This document shows positions 55,383-64,000 of a stretch of DNA of 64,000 bases, piece after piece. The stretch lies in assembly GCA_027475525.1 (NCBI GenBank), contig JAMWFC010000056.1, positions 124,001 through 188,000 on the forward strand. The letters are read 5' to 3'. Source of the DNA: Macrolepiota albuminosa (taxonomy: Eukaryota; Basidiomycota; Agaricomycetes; Agaricales; Agaricaceae). Below the pieces are notes generated by a model. That model was given only the letters and a program-made list of their open reading frames with translations, was not told where the DNA came from and made no database searches. A program made the position numbers and the translations under genes. Numbering within the stretch: the first letter of the stretch is position 1; the number at the start of each line of letters is the position of its first letter.

Positions 55383-57640
55383 GTGTTTTCACAGACCATT
55401 GAGGAGGTGATTGGCGATGATCACGGAGATGTAGCGCTAACGCTGGAATATGACCATTCTACTGGTCTTGTAAATGTTGTGTCTACCGCTTTTCTTGACG
55501 AAGACGTTTTAACTACTTTATCCGCTACCGACGCTGAGCTTTCCCAGAAAAATCAAAACATTACCGACTCCGCTCTAGCGTACTTGTACCTTACTGCTTC
55601 CAAATCCTTTCAAAACATTGCGTCTACCAATACTTATCTCACTACCCTTCCTGGAGCATTGTCTCCTGCCGTTCTCGGACTTGCCACCCCTCAGGCTACA
55701 GTTCCCCTTTCCACCTCAGTATATAACCAAGCTAACGCTCCCAAAAGGAAAGGGGTTCAAGTCAAAAAGAAATATAAGCCAGTTGCGCTTAAAACAAAAC
55801 CCGTCGCCACGCACTCTCCCGAGACGTTTAGAATTGAGCGCCAGATCATTGGTGACCCTCTTGCCAACATACCAGCTTTATCACCAAAACCGCCACCCTT
55901 TCAGCCCACAGAACGTTTTACCACAGAGCGCCAGAAACAGTTCGCCAAGGAACATGACACAGGGTTTTTGACCAAAGATGAGTTGGAAGTCCTTACCGAT
56001 CTCGTTGCTAAGCAGGATAAAGCCTTTGCTTGGGAGGACTCGGAACGTGGCAGTCTACATACAGATTTCTTCCCGCCTGTTGTAATCCCAACCATTCCTC
56101 ACGTGCCATGGACTGAGCACAACCGACTGTTACTGCCTGGAATCGAAGCCGAGGTTTGCCAAATCATTAGGACCAAGATACAGGCTGGCGTCTATGAGCC
56201 CTCAAACAGTTCTTACTGCTCCCGATGGTTCTGTGTCCTCAAAAAGAACGGCAATCTACGCATAGTCCACAGTCTCAAGCCGCTGAATAGAGTTACCATA
56301 CGACACTCTGGCGTACCGCCTTTCCCTGACCACGTTGCCGAGTCCTTTGCCGGGTGTATTTGTGGCGCCACCCTTGACCTCTACGTTGGCTACGACAAAC
56401 ACCTCATACACCCTTCTTCCTGAGATCTCACTACTTTCCAGACGCCGTTTGGCGCCTTGCGCCTAGTCACTTTACCGATGGGCTGGACAAACTCAGTCCC
56501 CATATTCCATGACGACATCACTTTCATCCTCCAACCCGAGATACCGCATAATGTCCTTAGCTTCATTGATGACGTTGGCATCAAAGGCCCCAAAGACTGG
56601 CGACTCATAAACGGCTTACCGGCGACCCATCCTGACAACCCCAACATTTGCTTAGCGCTTTGGGAGTTTTTCCAGCTACTCAACCAAGTTCTCCAACGTA
56701 TGAAGTATAGCGGTGGAACCTTTAGCGGTCACAAACTCCTCCTTTGCACGCCAAGGTTCAAAATAGTTGGTCACATATGCACTCCTGACGGTCGCGTTCC
56801 CGACAAGTCTCGCTTAGCACTTCTGGAGCGATGGGTCCTTGCCGCGACTTATCTGAAGTTCGCGCCTTTCTTGGTACCGTTGGCATTCTTAGGATATTCG
56901 TCAAGAATTTTGCCCATCGCGCACATGCCCTTAACCAACTCACCCTTGCCAATGAGCCCTTCGAATTTGGGCCAGACCAGGTCACTGCACAGCGAGACTT
57001 AGTAAAAGCCCTACAAGATGCCAAACCCCTAGTTCCAATCAATTTGGGCCAGACCAGGTCACTGCACAGCGAGACTTAGTAAAAGCCCTACAAGATGCCA
57101 AACCCCTAGTTCCAATCGACTATAGCTCTGCCGACCCTGTTATCTTGGCAGTGGATACCTCATACATTGCCGTTGGCTACTTCTTGTGCCAGTGCCTTAG
57201 TGACAACCGGAAACAGCAACACTACAACTGCTTTGGGTCTATCACGCTAAATGACAGAGAATCTCGCTACAGTCAGCCTAAGCTAGAGCTCTATGGACTC
57301 TTCAAAGCCTTCCGGTCGCTAAAGATGTATTTGATTGGCGTGCGGAACCTTATTGTAGAAGTCGATGCTAGGTACATCAAAGGCATGCTGCAGAATCCCA
57401 ATATCCAGCCATCTGCTAGCATGAACCGTTGGGTGGTCGCTATTCTTATGTTTCACTTTGAGTTGGTACACGTCAAGAGCTCTTTCCACAGCCCAGATGG
57501 ACTCTCTAGGCGACCATGGCAGCCTGGCGACCCGGCAATGGATCCCCAGGTGGATAGCGATTTCGAGGACTGGATCAACAGATTACATGGTTTCGTGCAC
57601 CTTATACAACAGCCATGGATCCCCAGGTGGATAGCGATTT
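55383..57640 (+). pseudogene. Gypsy B reverse transcriptase and RNase H
   Basis: RT: GVYEPSNSSYCSRWFCVLKK, NLRIVHSLKPLNRVTIRHSG, ATLDLYVGYDKH (catalytic Asp of palm motif A), a TGA at about 56421, then TLPMGWTNSVPIFHDDITF and FIDDVGIKG (catalytic Asp pair). Relative to copy A a G is lost near 56835, shifting the frame before HDLSEVH/RDLSEVR and FLGTVGILRIFVKNFAHRA. RNase H-like domain: AVDTSYIAVGYFLCQCLSDN, KLELYGLFKAFRSLKMYL, VEVDARYIKGML, ending HSPDGLSR. Two 77-bp duplications (56964, 57538) add more shifts. Confidence 0.9.
56964..57117. repeat. Perfect 77-bp tandem duplication (Gypsy B, RT/RNase H)
   Basis: 56964-57040 equals 57041-57117. Copy A has a single copy at the same place (about 49540-49620). 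Confidence 0.95.
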
Positions 57641-57691
57641 CGAGGACTGGATCAACAGATTACATGGTTTCGTGCACCTTATACAACAGCC
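57538..57691. repeat. Perfect 77-bp tandem duplication (Gypsy B, RNase H end)
   Basis: 57538-57614 equals 57615-57691. Copy A is single-copy here. Confidence 0.95.
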
Positions 57692-58263
57692 AATTCCCCT
57701 ACTATGACGGCAACAGCCTGCCAGTATCCTTTTACATCCCATTGTCCCTTACTGCCCCGAGATCTTTAGCGCACCCCTCACATTCTACACGGCAAGCCTC
57801 TTTGGACAAGACTTGCCTCCAGTAAAAGTCGTACAGGAACCCCATCCGCTAAGAGAAGACAGCAGAAACCTGACCTACGATACCGTTCCCCGATCCGCCA
57901 AGGCAAAGGTGGAAGACAGTTGCTTGTTAATAGTTGAACAATGGATACAAGACCTTAAGCGACCCGCAGGCCTTACCGACAAGCAATACGTGACCTTTAT
58001 CCGATATGCCACTCACTTCTTCTTTACCAACAACTGCCTTTGGCGACGAAATCAAGATGGCGCTCACAAGCTGATCATCAAGCCAGAAAGTCGCTTATGG
58101 GTCCTGCACGCCATGCATGACGAGCTAGGACATAGAGGTTTGTACGCTACCCGAGCCTCTCTGTTAGAACAATTCTGGTGGCCACACGCTAGTGCCAACG
58201 TCACCTGGTACATTAGGACTTGCCACCTATGCCAAATTCAACAGACACGCCAAGTGCTTATCC

Positions 58264-58417
58264 CGCCAACCGTTGCAACGCCAGCTCCCCTCTTCAGCAA
58301 AATCTATGTCGATACCATGCACATGCCCAAATCCGGTCGCCGCCAACCGTTGCAACGCCAGCTCCCCTCTTCAGCAAAATCTATGTCGATACCATGCACA
58401 TGCCCAAATCCGGTCGC
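58264..58417. repeat. Perfect 77-bp tandem duplication (Gypsy B integrase, first)
   Basis: 58264-58340 equals 58341-58417. Confidence 0.95.
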
Positions 58418-58582
58418 TACAAGTACATCATTCAAGGTCGTTGCTTGCTAATCTACTGGCCTGAATTTTGAATGCTGCAGAGAGAAAATACAGAGGCGGT
58501 CGCCAAGTGGCTATTTGAGGACGTCATTTGCCGTTGGGGAGCGCTATGAGAAATCGTCACGGATAATGGTGCGCCAATTATC

Positions 58583-58736
58583 AAAGCGCTAACATATCTT
58601 GCCAAGAAATACAACATTCACCACATTCGAGTATCTGGCTACAACAAACGCGCCAATGGAAAGCGCTAACATATCTTGCCAAGAAATACAACATTCACCA
58701 CATTCGAGTATCTGGCTACAACAAACGCGCCAATGG
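58583..58736. repeat. Perfect 77-bp tandem duplication (Gypsy B integrase, second)
   Basis: 58583-58659 equals 58660-58736. Confidence 0.95.
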
Positions 58737-61503
58737 CCTGGTAGAAAGACCACACTTTGACGTTTGGCAAGCGCTCTTCAAGGCGGTCGATGGCAACAAA
58801 TCTTGTTGGAACAAAGCGACCTATTCAGTATTTTGGTCGGAAAGAGTTACCATTCGTAAGCGCATGGGTTGTTCTCCCTATTATGTGGCTACTGGCACCC
58901 ATCCGTTACTCCCTGCCGACATTATAGAAGCAACTTATCTGCAACCAGCACCCAACAGTATCTTGGCGACTACCGATCTGATCGCCAGACGAGCTATTGA
59001 TCTCCAGCAAAGGAAAGAAGATTTAGAGCGACTCCATGAGGTAGTCTTTAGCGCCCATCGCCAAGCAGCCCTACGATTCGAGACCAAGCATAGCGCTACT
59101 ATCAAGGATTACAACTTCCCGAGGGGCGCGCTAGTGCTTATGCGCAACTCCAAAATCAAGACCTCATATAACAAGAAGATGTGCCCATGCTATCTAGGAC
59201 CTTTGGTAGTTATCTCTCGTAACCGTGGAGGCACTTACGTGCTCGGTGAATTAGATGGTTCAGTACTGCATCGACCTGTTGCCGCCTTTCGCCTATTGCC
59301 GTATCTCGCCAGGAAACAAATTGACTTGCTGCTTGAAGTGCTAGATATCGACACCGCTAAACTGAGGGAACTTGAAGAAACAGAATTATTGGACAATGAT
59401 GATTTGCCAACTCAGGTTGAAGAAGAAGAAAATGATTAGAAAAGAATATATTGATGAGCTCCCTTTTTCTATCACTTACCTTACCTATCTTTCTTGCCGA
59501 TACTTACTGTACTATATTCAACAGACAATTCCTTACGTAGTTAAGTCGCAGCGCTAGCGTGTTGCCAACGCTTAGCACACTGCGCAACTCTCGCCAAGGG
59601 TTTTTTGCTATGATGATTTACTGAGTGTTTCCCTTTGTCCTCAAAAATTTGTCTTAGCCCCACACTTATTACTCCTTTTGCTAAAAACCTACCTTAGAAT
59701 ACTTGCCGCTTGCTTTCTCTTGGCTTTACTTTCTTGGCTCTCTGATGCTGCGCTAACTCAGACTACGAGACTTATCCGTTCGCTCAGCAAGGAGGCGGAA
59801 AAATACATCTATAAAAAACAGGCGGTATCAAAAAGCTGTACAATAAATGACCTATCTACGCTAAGGTTCATTTAATCACTCTCATCGTCCATCGGCAAGG
59901 AATCGTCGGAAACTGGCAAGGAGGAATTGCGAAGAGGAAGAAGGTCGCCAGGCAAGATGTTGTTGGAAGTTTGCCAGTCTATGGCGGCTTGGCAATCTGC
60001 CTGGTAGTCGCGAAGAACGCTAAGGCTACGACCCAGGTTGGAGTAACGCAACCTTAGCGCCATTAGCTGCTCTCGGACTCGCTCCCGCTCTCACCCCATT
60101 GCTGCCTCCATCGTTGCCGCCCTCCTTGCAAACCTCTCCAGCATCTTCCACAGGTTAAGCGCCACCACTGGGTACACAAGGTCTTGTCCCAGCCAGTTGA
60201 AAGCGTTGCCAGTGACCGTTGGCTGTGGCTGGGGGGTCCACAAGAGATTGACCCTGGTGACCACGGGGCGCCTAGGCTACAGTCCGGCAACGTCCTTGGG
60301 GTCTGATACCTCCCAAGGAGCAATGCTACTGTAGGGAGGCAGCCAGCACCACTCAGGCTCCTCCCTGGCAACTCCTGCCGCTCCCTCCCCTTCGCCTGCC
60401 ACCACCTCGTCGCCTTCCTGTTGCGTCGCCAGGGTTTCTTCTTCACCCTCGGCGTCTTCATCCCCTCCCGTTGCCGCCCCCTCTGCCTTCTCCTCCTCCC
60501 CCATCTCGACATCTGTGGGAGTGTCTTCCTGCTCCTCTTGAGGCGCCAAGTCACCAACCGCCTCCTGCTCTTCCTCCTCCTGCTCCCCACCAAGAGATCT
60601 TGCTGCCAAATGAATGGGCGACAAGAGACCACTTGGGCCAGCCTCTGTGTCACGAGGCGGGAGGCGACTAGCTGCCAACGCCTTCTCCAGGTCCTTCATT
60701 TCGGTGTCCTTTGGAGCTGGCAAGGGGGAAGGCGACGACGAGACTACCTGAGAACGCTTTGCTTTGCCCTTCCCTTTGCTGGGGGAAGGGGCTTGTCGTT
60801 TTTCTGGGACCGAAGTCCCTTGGCGCTCTTCAGCGCCTCGTTTGCCGACTGTTTCCGTTCCATCCCCTTGGCGTGTCGGCAACGCCAAGGAGGCACGTCC
60901 AATGGCTGCCATACCACCGGCAGCGACCTTCTGCTTCTGACCCTCCATAAACTCCCTAGCCCTCCTGACCAAAACTGCGCGTGAAAACGTTTTCTTGACA
61001 AGAGCGTCTGGCGTGCCGCCACGCTCGCGACTCTTGGCCCCGTCGATAGTACAAGTGCGTTTGAGAGCGCCACAACGATAGCACGGCTGGGCCCCAGTCG
61101 GGAACCAACAGCCTTCTGGGTCGTTGTCGGCCCAGCACTTGTCACACTAGCGCTACAAGTCAGCAAGAGATTAAAGGAGACAGAGAAGTTACTTACCGCT
61201 CCCTGTGCCTCCTTAAACGCCTGCCAAGTCGCCAGGGAAACAGTCTTCTTCCCCTCCATCTCCTCCATTACAACCCCAGCCTCCTGCCCCTCGTCAAGGA
61301 CGGCCTCCTCCCAACACAGCAAAAGCAAACCTTTCAGTTCCTTGTTGTCAAAGGAACTTTGTGTTGGCGCCTACAGAAACTTAGTAATTCTAGTCCAAAA
61401 AGAAAAGTACCACTCACCGCGTATTGAGGAGCCGCCTTGCGACTCTGCAGATGTCGTTAGCAACTGGTGGCAACGGCAAGCGAAATTCAGCACTTACCTT
61501 ACG

Positions 61504-62256
61504 TGTCACGACCCCTCCCCTCTGGGCCCACCCCGGGACACCCCCGGAACACCATCCGGGACCCTCCCTCTGGCCCCACAGGACACGCCCCGCCATCACA
61601 ACTGCCGACACCGCCATCATGCGCATCAAGGACCGCCATCAGCTGCCACCAGCCCCGATCAACGATTGGATCACGCAACTCGCTCCCGGCCATCACACAT
61701 CACGCATCACAACCCCCTCCGTGCCAATTGATCGTGCGCTCCACACGCACAATTCAGGTATACAGTCCCTACCTGCTACTCAATGACTCCCAGAACCCAC
61801 CCCAGACACCCCGGAATCCCGAGACCCGGTCCCATAGTACTTATAGCATAGTTCCCTGTTGTATTCGCCAGTCTTGATATTACATACACTGTTACTTTGC
61901 ATTACTTGGATTGTTGCGTGCCCTCTATTTGACTGGTACGCATTGACTGGCATGCTTGACTGGCACGCTTGGATATTCGCATGCTCTAAGACTGGTACGC
62001 ACTTCGCGACTTTAACTTACTAACTTGGTCTCGTCTTAGAACCTCCGGTTCACAACTCGACCCCCACCCAAACTCCCCAGCTACCCACCCCCCAAAACCC
62101 CCGGACTAAGTCCCTTCTCCCGGGATTTCCCTGTCCACGTCTTGAACCCCGGAGTCTTAGCCCCGGAGTTCCAGACACCCGAGTATCCGTGGGTCAAGTC
62201 CGCATTGTAAGGGCGACTGCTTTCCCAGAAAGCCCCCGACTCAGCGGAACCTGACA
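61504..62256. repeat. Solo LTR (753 bp) with perfect 5-bp target-site duplication
   Basis: It runs from TGTCACGACCCC to GAACCTGACA. TTACG occurs immediately on both sides (61499-61503 and 62257-62261). The sequence is Pro-codon/GC-rich and unrelated to the other LTRs here. It sits a few bases from a splice donor of the antisense cargo gene (AAGCGTAAG|GTAAGT on the minus strand), so it entered after the Gypsy copy. Confidence 0.9.
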
Positions 62257-62533
62257 TTACGCTTGGAAGCACCTACCGGCTTCCTTGGCGAGCCCGACTT
62301 GCTAGCTGGCAACACTGGGCTCAAAGTGCTGCCGGCGTGACCTACCTTGCCGGGTTCTCCAGTCTCCTGCCTCTTGGCGGCAGGCGCATTCCCCGCGGCA
62401 ACTCCCTGACCCGCTCCCGCTCCTCCAGAGCCCTGGTGATTTCCTGGGCATCCTGGGAAATTTCTTCCTGCCGCGTCGCCAGCTCCTCGGCCACTTGCAT
62501 GCGTGCCAGGGGCGCCAACACCTCCTGTTTGCT

Positions 62534-62687
62534 ATGGGGCGACAAATCAGACCAAAGCTAAGTCAAAAGAAGGGGTTAGGAATACTCACTCTGCCGCAGG
62601 CGCGCTTACCATGGGGCGACAAATCAGACCAAAGCTAAGTCAAAAGAAGGGGTTAGGAATACTCACTCTGCCGCAGGCGCGCTTACC
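62534..62687. repeat. Perfect 77-bp tandem duplication (cargo gene of Gypsy B)
   Basis: 62534-62610 equals 62611-62687. It lies across an intron/exon border of the antisense gene. Confidence 0.95.
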
Positions 62688-63250
62688 GTCATCAGCAATG
62701 CCCCGGACAGAATGTCCTCCAACTCATCCTCGATAGTGGGGACAGGGGGAGGTGCCTAGGGAGCAATCAGTTAAGCGACACGGCAGGCAGCAGAGACAAC
62801 TTACGAAACGAGAGAAGGACGCTAACCACTCAGCGCCACAATTGTTGACATATCACGCATGGCACCACTCCCGCACCTCGATTTCTCGATCCCAACCAAC
62901 ACCAAGGACTCGTACCTCGTACCATCGTTCTAAAAGCTTCATCACGCCAACCACTAAGTTTTGAGACACCTCAGCGCCAACACCCTCGATATGGCAGATA
63001 AAGCAATTGGCCCTGGCAATATAGGCGTAGGCGGCTTCCTGGGCAGCTTGAGAGGGAACAGGGGGCGGAGTTGGAACACAGAAAGACATTTTATTAAAAA
63101 ATGAGCGCCAGGAAAATCAGGGGAAGAGAGGTGAAGTCCAAACTTATGCGCCAAGACTATAAACAAAATCTCAAGAACGCACGGACCACTTGTCACAAAA
63201 GCGGTAACGGTAGCCTTATTTGGTGACTGAGGACAGTCAATTTTTCAGTT

Positions 63251-63259
63251 GGGGGGAGA
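63251..63259 (+). promoter_or_regulatory. Gypsy B polypurine tract
   Basis: GGGGGGAGA directly before the 3' LTR, identical to copy A. Confidence 0.85.
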
Positions 63260-64000
63260 TGATAGGACCCCATACAGGATCAGCGCATCAACGGCAGGCT
63301 ACGGCAACGCGGCAAGGCTCGGGGTACCTTAGCGCATGCTAACTAACCAATTTTGGCAATATTTGATGGCCACGCATGGCAAGAAGCAGATCCAATCAGT
63401 GATAGCACCGACGGCAGACAGAATGACAACTGACAGATGGCATCAGTCACTGACGACAGCGCTTAGCGAGAAGCCTGATGATCTATCAAAAACTGACAGA
63501 CAGCTTGGCGTTTGACCTTGGCGTCTGACACCGCTTAGCACCTCGATCTGGCGCCTGACATTGCTAAGCATTGTGGACAGACAGAAGGGTGATGGATTGA
63601 TGGTTTAGCTTCACGATCTGTCGCCTGGCATCGCTAAGGTTCTTGAATGGACGGTAGGGATCTGAAACTGTTGGAGCTACCCCTATAAAAAATTTTCTAG
63701 TTTACCGCACTTTGGCGTTATTGGCCACTGGTGACGGTGAACTCATTGTAGTATAAAAGTACTTACTGACTTGTAAATTGAATAATAGACCAGAGTTTCC
63801 TGCTCCCCTTACTTCAGTCTCCCTTACGCTCGAGATTTCATTTACGGTCGGCAACGTCAAACTCATCGGCAGTTGCAGACAATCGCTAGTCTTCGACTTA
63901 TTTTTGCCTTGCAGCTATGGCAGGCATCTACAACGCTTAGACTTCGCTAAGCTTACTGTGTTCTTGCCGTTGATATTGCCATGTTCGCTTACCGCTCCCT
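63260..64000 (+). repeat. Gypsy B 3' LTR (continues past window)
   Basis: It begins TGATAGGACCCC. It contains the block missing from the 5' LTR, including GTATAAAAGT at 63751-63760. By the length of the copy A LTR it should end near 64190. Confidence 0.9.

Larger units (their letters stand above)
57813..59439 (+). pseudogene. Gypsy B integrase
   Basis: HHCC zinc-binding domain: HAMHDELGHRGLYATRASLL and YIRTCHLCQ. Catalytic core: KIYVDTMHMPKSGRYKYIIQ, then EIVTDNGAPIIKALTYLAKK and VSGYNKRANGLVERPHFDVW (DD35E-type order). C-terminus: RMGCSPYYVATGTHPLLPAD, VLMRNSKIKTSYNKKMCP and YLGPLVVISRNRGGTYVLGE, ending EEEEND at 59439. In-frame TGA codons stand where CGA is expected at about 58469 and 58548. 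Two 77-bp duplications (58264, 58583) interrupt the core. By family it would insert the element's DNA. Confidence 0.9.
59872..63089 (-). pseudogene. Antisense cargo gene of Gypsy B: Cys-rich, coiled-coil protein (interrupted)
   Basis: Minus strand, several exons. Exon 1 (from 63089): MSFCVPTPPPVPSQAAQEAA, VVGVMKLLERWYEVRVLGVG and an intact GTAAGT donor. Then APPPVPTIEDELEDILSGAL; a coiled coil (LATRQEEISQDAQEITRALE); GSPRKPVGAS-like Lys/Ser-rich exon end; KKTVSLATWQAFKEAQGA. The Cys cluster CDKCWADNDPEGCW...PCYRCGALKRTCTIDG (about 61155-61050) has CX2CX9CX8CX2CX6C spacing. A basic linker, a long Glu-rich region and PYSSIAPWEVSDPKDV follow. The C-terminal coiled coil (about 60180-59990) leads to LPMDDESD. 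Damage: TGA after WCHA in exon 1 where copy A has CGA, two later stops, the 61504-62256 solo LTR and a 77-bp duplication. Similar dispersed hypothetical proteins exist in Agaricomycetes as far as I recall; not checked. Confidence 0.7.
52011..64000 (+). mobile_element. Gypsy (Ty3-type) LTR retrotransposon copy B, nearly full length, defective
   Basis: Plus strand: 5' LTR (52011), primer-binding site, gag, protease, RT, RNase H, integrase, antisense cargo gene (59872-63089), polypurine tract, and a 3' LTR starting at 63260 that runs off the window. The coding region is broken by stops, one single-base deletion and four 77-bp duplications. A solo LTR has inserted in the cargo gene. Confidence 0.92.

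Noticed and set aside
47847..62687. 77-bp duplications as a biological minisatellite or programmed duplication
   Set aside because: Identical offset in unrelated sequences, perfect identity and frame disruption of an essential gene fit unmerged assembly overlaps better.

Overview
This looks like a nuclear contig from a mushroom-forming basidiomycete (Agaricomycetes). The genes have many short GT-AG introns (about 50-60 nt). There is a fungal-type elongation factor 3, a V-ATPase subunit a, a Pfs2 polyadenylation factor, a PP1/glycogen-targeting subunit, choline/aminoglycoside-kinase-like proteins, an F-box protein, and secreted single-pass membrane proteins of a mucin-like kind. A split nuclear tRNA-Thr gene agrees with this. 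The class assignment is inference from architecture; no search was run.

Layout. 1-35.5 kb is the gene-bearing half: a decayed LACTB2-like metallo-beta-lactamase at the left edge (-), a GTPase-like fragment and an APH-family kinase (+), an F-box protein (-), eEF3 (-), V-ATPase subunit a (-), a small fungal protein of unknown function (-), a frameshifted APH kinase (+), a C2H2-RING protein (+), an unknown protein (+), tRNA-Thr(AGT) (-), a Gac1/PPP1R3-like PP1 regulator (+), PFS2 (-, convergent with the regulator), and three tandem membrane proteins with Ser/Thr-rich ectodomains (+).

36.7-64 kb is a transposon nest. A Copia element (36.7-43.5 kb) has its 3' LTR cut by a Gypsy element read on the minus strand (copy A, 43.5-51.0 kb, 5'-truncated). 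Next comes about 1 kb of degenerate repeats holding a tRNA-like sequence. A second copy of the same Gypsy family then runs on the plus strand off the right edge (copy B, 52.0-64+ kb). Both Gypsy copies carry, between pol and the 3' LTR and in antisense orientation, the same multi-exon gene for a Cys-rich (zinc-cluster-like), Glu-rich, coiled-coil protein. This antisense cargo gene is the most unusual biological feature here. In copy B it is also split by a 753-bp solo LTR with a perfect 5-bp target-site duplication.

Two features cut across the window. First, eight perfect head-to-tail duplications share exactly the same offset, 77 bp. One lies in the otherwise intact eEF3 gene and seven lie in the Gypsy copies. 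The identical length points to unmerged k-mer overlaps from assembly (k = 77), not biology. Removing the extra 77 bp makes the eEF3 exons add up to exactly 1055 codons. Second, many of the stop codons breaking the transposon reading frames are TGA where CGA is expected, and differences between the two antisense-gene copies are mostly CpG to TpG/CpA. This fits cytosine-methylation decay of repeats.
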